Source: Gammaproteobacteria bacterium (GTDB lineage Bacteria; Pseudomonadota; Gammaproteobacteria; Pseudomonadales; Pseudohongiellaceae). Taken from it: a stretch of 41,813 nt of DNA. Within the stretch, counting starts at the first letter, position 1; each line of letters begins with the position of its first letter. The notes under the pieces are model-generated. The model ran no database searches. It was not told the origin of the DNA and worked only from the letters and a program-made list of their open reading frames with translations. Below are positions 39,237-41,813 of the stretch, piece by piece. The translations under genes and the position numbers were made by a program. The stretch spans positions 1-41,813 of the forward strand of contig JAQWOJ010000033.1 of NCBI GenBank assembly GCA_029245905.1, in the 5' to 3' direction.

Positions 39237-40640
39237 TTAATTTATGTCCACTAATTTTCCTGGATTCATAATATTATTTGGATCAAATATGCGTTTGACT
39301 GCTTTCATATAGGTTATTTCTTCTTTGCTGCGGGAATATCGAAGGTAAGGTTTTTTCAGAACTCCGATACCGTGTTCAGCGGAAACACTCCCACCAAATT
39401 TCTGAACTAGCCCAAACACCATCTCAGTCACTTTTTCACATTCTTTGTAAAAATCTTTAGTCGTAAGCCCGGCCGGCTTAACTATATTCAAGTGGATATT
39501 ACCATCACCAATATGGCCAAAAAACAGCGTTTCAAATGAAGGATAAATCCGTTTGATTAGCTCATCCAATTCCGACAAAAAAGATGGAACTTGAGAAATA
39601 CGCACCGAAATATCATTTTTATAAGGGGAATACTTTGAAATTGCTGAAGTGATATCTTCACGAAAGCGCCAAAGCTTTTTAGCTTCTCTGCTGCTCTGGC
39701 TAATCGTACCATTGACCACTAGTCCGCATTTAAAACAATGCTCAAAAATTGATTGTGCTGTATCCAAATCAGAACTAGTCGTGTTTTCAAATTCAATTAA
39801 CGCATAAAATTCACAAATCTTGTCAAAAGGTTTTTGCAAAGCATGCTCTTTGACAACATGCGCTAGGGCTTTGTCCGAGAAAAATTCAAATGCGTTGAGC
39901 GTAAGCTTGTTTCGAAATGCTTCCAAAACAGTCATCGTATCTATCATGTTATTTAACCCAACTAATATCACGGTCGAGCCTTTTGGGAGAGAGCTTAATC
40001 CGATTGTTAGCTCTATGATGAACCCTAATGTTCCTTCAGAACCGATAAACAAATGACGGAAATCTAGCCCAGAAGCATTTTTAACGAGCCCCCGATTCAA
40101 ATCTAATAATTGACCTTCGCCGGTAACAACTTTCATCCCTTGAACCCAGTTTCTCGTCATTCCATAACGAATAACTTTGATACCGCCTGCGTTGGTAGCA
40201 ACATTCCCTCCAAGTTGACTCGAACCTGAGGAAGCGAAATCTACGGGATAGTATAATTCTTTCTCCTCCGCATATTCTTGAAGCGTCTTCGTAGTCACTC
40301 CAGGTTCACATGTAATCAAACGATCCTCAGCATTGAATTCGAGGATCTTATTCATCCGATCAAAAGATACTACAACTTCCGAATTTTCCGCTAACGCTCC
40401 ACCGCTAAGGCCAGTTCGGCCGCCAGAAGGCACCAATGCAACTTTTTTTTTATTCGCAAGTGCTACTATTAATTTTATCTCTTCGATAGACGCCGGAAAA
40501 ACTATTGCGGATGGGTTAGGATTAACGTCATTAGTCCAGTCTTTACCATAGTGATTCAGATCAACGGACTCGGTCTTCACCCAGCGCGGGCCTACAATAT
40601 CAGCTAGATATGATATCAATTCGTCTGCATTCGACCTCAT
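39237..40640 (-). CDS. FAD-linked D-2-hydroxyglutarate dehydrogenase-like oxidase
   Basis: 467 residues of the GlcD/VAO type. The FAD domain shows VALVPSGGRTGLSGGA, PVDFASSGSSQLGGNVATNAGG, IKVIRYGMTRNWVQGMKVV and HLFIGSEGTLGFIIE. The C-terminal part carries the metal-binding HIGDGNIHLN and EHGIGVLKKPYL. The PVDFASSGSSQ and RNWVQG variants match bacterial D-2-hydroxyglutarate dehydrogenases that work with SerA rather than glycolate oxidase or D-lactate dehydrogenases, but activity on other D-2-hydroxyacids cannot be excluded. It converts the D-2-hydroxyacid to the 2-oxo acid. serA is not in the window. It follows the aldolase gene by 52 bases on the same strand. Confidence 0.85.
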   Translation of the reverse strand: MRSNADELISYLADIVGPRWVKTESVDLNHYGKDWTNDVNPNPSAIVFPASIEEIKLIVALANKKKVALVPSGGRTGLSGGALAENSEVVVSFDRMNKILEFNAEDRLITCEPGVTTKTLQEYAEEKELYYPVDFASSGSSQLGGNVATNAGGIKVIRYGMTRNWVQGMKVVTGEGQLLDLNRGLVKNASGLDFRHLFIGSEGTLGFIIELTIGLSSLPKGSTVILVGLNNMIDTMTVLEAFRNKLTLNAFEFFSDKALAHVVKEHALQKPFDKICEFYALIEFENTTSSDLDTAQSIFEHCFKCGLVVNGTISQSSREAKKLWRFREDITSAISKYSPYKNDISVRISQVPSFLSELDELIKRIYPSFETLFFGHIGDGNIHLNIVKPAGLTTKDFYKECEKVTEMVFGLVQKFGGSVSAEHGIGVLKKPYLRYSRSKEEITYMKAVKRIFDPNNIMNPGKLVDIN

Positions 40641-40692
40641 GACTTAATCCTTGTTTTTAAGCAACCAAGCAAATCGGAAGTGGTTAAATTAA

Positions 40693-41742
40693 CTAAGCTT
40701 TTTTCGAGTAGCGTTGAGACATTTCTTCTAAGCTGAATACTTTCTTGATCTTAGAAGCTTGTCCTGCTGTCCCAAAAGATTCCAACCTAGACTTAACAAT
40801 TTCTCTCATTGCCGTTATCGTAGGGGTCAAAAATTTTCTGGGGTCAAATTCAGATTTGTTTTCTGCCAAAAAGCGTCGCGCTGCGCCGGTTGAGGCAAGA
40901 CGTAGGTCTGTATCTATATTTACTTTTCGAACTCCATGACGAATTCCTTCTTGAATCTCTCCTAGCGGGACACCGTATGTTTCAGGTATTTCTCCGCCAA
41001 ATTCATTAATGACTGCCAACCATTCTTGCGGTACCGACGAAGAACCGTGCATCACTAGATGAGTATTTGGAATCCTAGCATGAATCTCTCTAATGCGATC
41101 AATTGCCAAAATGTCACCCGTCGGCGGCCTACTGAATTTATACGCACCATGGCTAGTCCCTACCGCAATTGCTAAAGCATCTACCCCAGTTGCATCAACA
41201 AAATCTGACGCTTCTTCAGGATCAGTCAGCAACTGATCCATAGATAACAGCCCCTCAGCGCCAATACCATCTTCCTCTCCCGCCATGCCCGTTTCTAAGG
41301 AACCAAGACAGCCAATTTCTCCTTCCACTGAAACACCGCAAGCGTGAGCCATATCAACAGTAATTTTTGTCACTCTCACGTTATAATCAAAATCGGTCGG
41401 TGTCTTTCCATTCTCAGCTAACGAGCCATCCATCATAACGGAAGAAAAGCCTAATTGGATTGAACGCTGGCAGACAGCGGGTGACACGCCATGATCCTGA
41501 TGCATTACGATCGGTATATGTGGGAATTCTTCTATCGCACCTAGAATGAGATGCTTCAAAAAATTCGAACCCGCGTATTTTCGTGCGCCCGCCGAGGCCT
41601 GCAAAATCACAGGACTATCAACTGACGCAGCTCCTTCCATTATTGCTCGTACTTGCTCTAAGTTATTTACATTAAAAGCTGGAACACCGTATTCATGCTC
41701 AGCTGCGTGATCAAGCAATTGCCTCAAGCTAATTAACGCCAT
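40693..41742 (-). CDS. fba: Class II fructose-1,6-bisphosphate aldolase
   Basis: 349 residues of the longer class II type used in glycolysis and the Calvin cycle. Zinc and catalytic residues are in [14 protein letters not shown] (Asp and His), [10 protein letters not shown] (His), [10 protein letters not shown] (His) and [11 protein letters not shown] (NxDxD phosphate-binding end). AAGGTGG seven bases upstream supports the ATG at 41742. It splits fructose-1,6-bisphosphate to dihydroxyacetone phosphate and glyceraldehyde-3-phosphate. It ends 52 bases before the D-2-hydroxyglutarate dehydrogenase gene and may share its transcript. Confidence 0.97.
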   Translation of the reverse strand: MALISLRQLLDHAAEHEYGVPAFNVNNLEQVRAIMEGAASVDSPVILQASAGARKYAGSNFLKHLILGAIEEFPHIPIVMHQDHGVSPAVCQRSIQLGFSSVMMDGSLAENGKTPTDFDYNVRVTKITVDMAHACGVSVEGEIGCLGSLETGMAGEEDGIGAEGLLSMDQLLTDPEEASDFVDATGVDALAIAVGTSHGAYKFSRPPTGDILAIDRIREIHARIPNTHLVMHGSSSVPQEWLAVINEFGGEIPETYGVPLGEIQEGIRHGVRKVNIDTDLRLASTGAARRFLAENKSEFDPRKFLTPTITAMREIVKSRLESFGTAGQASKIKKVFSLEEMSQRYSKKA

Positions 41743-41762
41743 TATTCCACCTTTGTGTCTTT

Positions 41763-41813
41763 CTAGTTATTTAGACGCCGTCTAATTTTAGGGGTTATTT
41801 CTTGCCATTCAGG
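41763..41813 (-). CDS. Possible C-terminal end of an upstream gene
   Basis: On the minus strand only one frame is open from the window edge, ending at a TAG at 41763-41765, and would give 16 residues ending KIRRRLNN. A perfect interrupted palindrome, TTAGACG-C-CGTCTAA (41771-41785), lies in the same bases. The stop is 20 bases upstream of the fba start. Too short to identify. Confidence 0.25.
   Translation of the reverse strand, partial: PEWQEITPKIRRRLNN

Overview
The window is 41.8 kb of compact, roughly 43% GC bacterial chromosome. Gene content points to a free-living, probably marine, gammaproteobacterium. Support comes from E. coli-type EF-P beta-lysylation genes (epmA, efp, epmB), monomeric NADP-isocitrate dehydrogenase, parE-parC next to yqiB and nudF, queG-orn-rsgA-rhodanese-psd in the order known from Pseudomonas, and a PdsR/PdsS/PdsO set typical of marine gammaproteobacteria. 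No tRNA, rRNA, CRISPR array, transposase or phage gene was seen.

Bases 1-9.8 kb are the accessory, envelope-redox part. They hold the C-terminal end of an M13 metallopeptidase, a cytochrome c', a diheme cytochrome c, and an apparent operon of exported esterase, cytochrome c5-like protein and PQQ-dependent lipoprotein dehydrogenase. These are followed by a translationally coupled pair: an RnfD/NqrB-like membrane protein fused to Sel1-like repeats, and a membrane-anchored FGE-fold protein lacking the catalytic cysteines. Two exported proteins of unknown function come next. The second has a strong ribosome binding site and a full signal peptide but no standard start codon.

Bases 9.8-24.6 kb are mostly housekeeping: icd, a GNAT acetyltransferase with a D-amino-acid transaminase, the EF-P modification module, a membrane protein with a degenerate cyclase-like domain, topoisomerase IV (parC, parE), yqiB, nudF, ppiC and a DUF2889 gene.

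Bases 24.5-29.2 kb carry the most distinctive locus. A histidine kinase with a CBM9-like periplasmic sensor (PdsS) and its OmpR-type regulator (PdsR) are divergent from an OmpA-family protein with a glycine-zipper segment (PdsO). These are the regulatory and outer-membrane parts of the proteobacterial dedicated sortase system, yet neither the sortase nor its vWA-type target is encoded here. The divergent intergenic region has an 8-bp direct repeat with 11-bp period, a plausible PdsR site.

Bases 29.2-41.8 kb return to core functions: DAHP synthase, a cytosolic M14 carboxypeptidase, TolC, queG, orn, rsgA, a rhodanese, psd, rpiA, a cold-shock protein, D-2-hydroxyglutarate dehydrogenase and class II fructose-bisphosphate aldolase. 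Several starts were moved from the longest possible frame to internal starts, using ribosome binding sites, gene overlaps, promoter position or family N-termini. The reasons are given per gene. All functional calls come from reading motifs and remembered family sequences; no database search was run.
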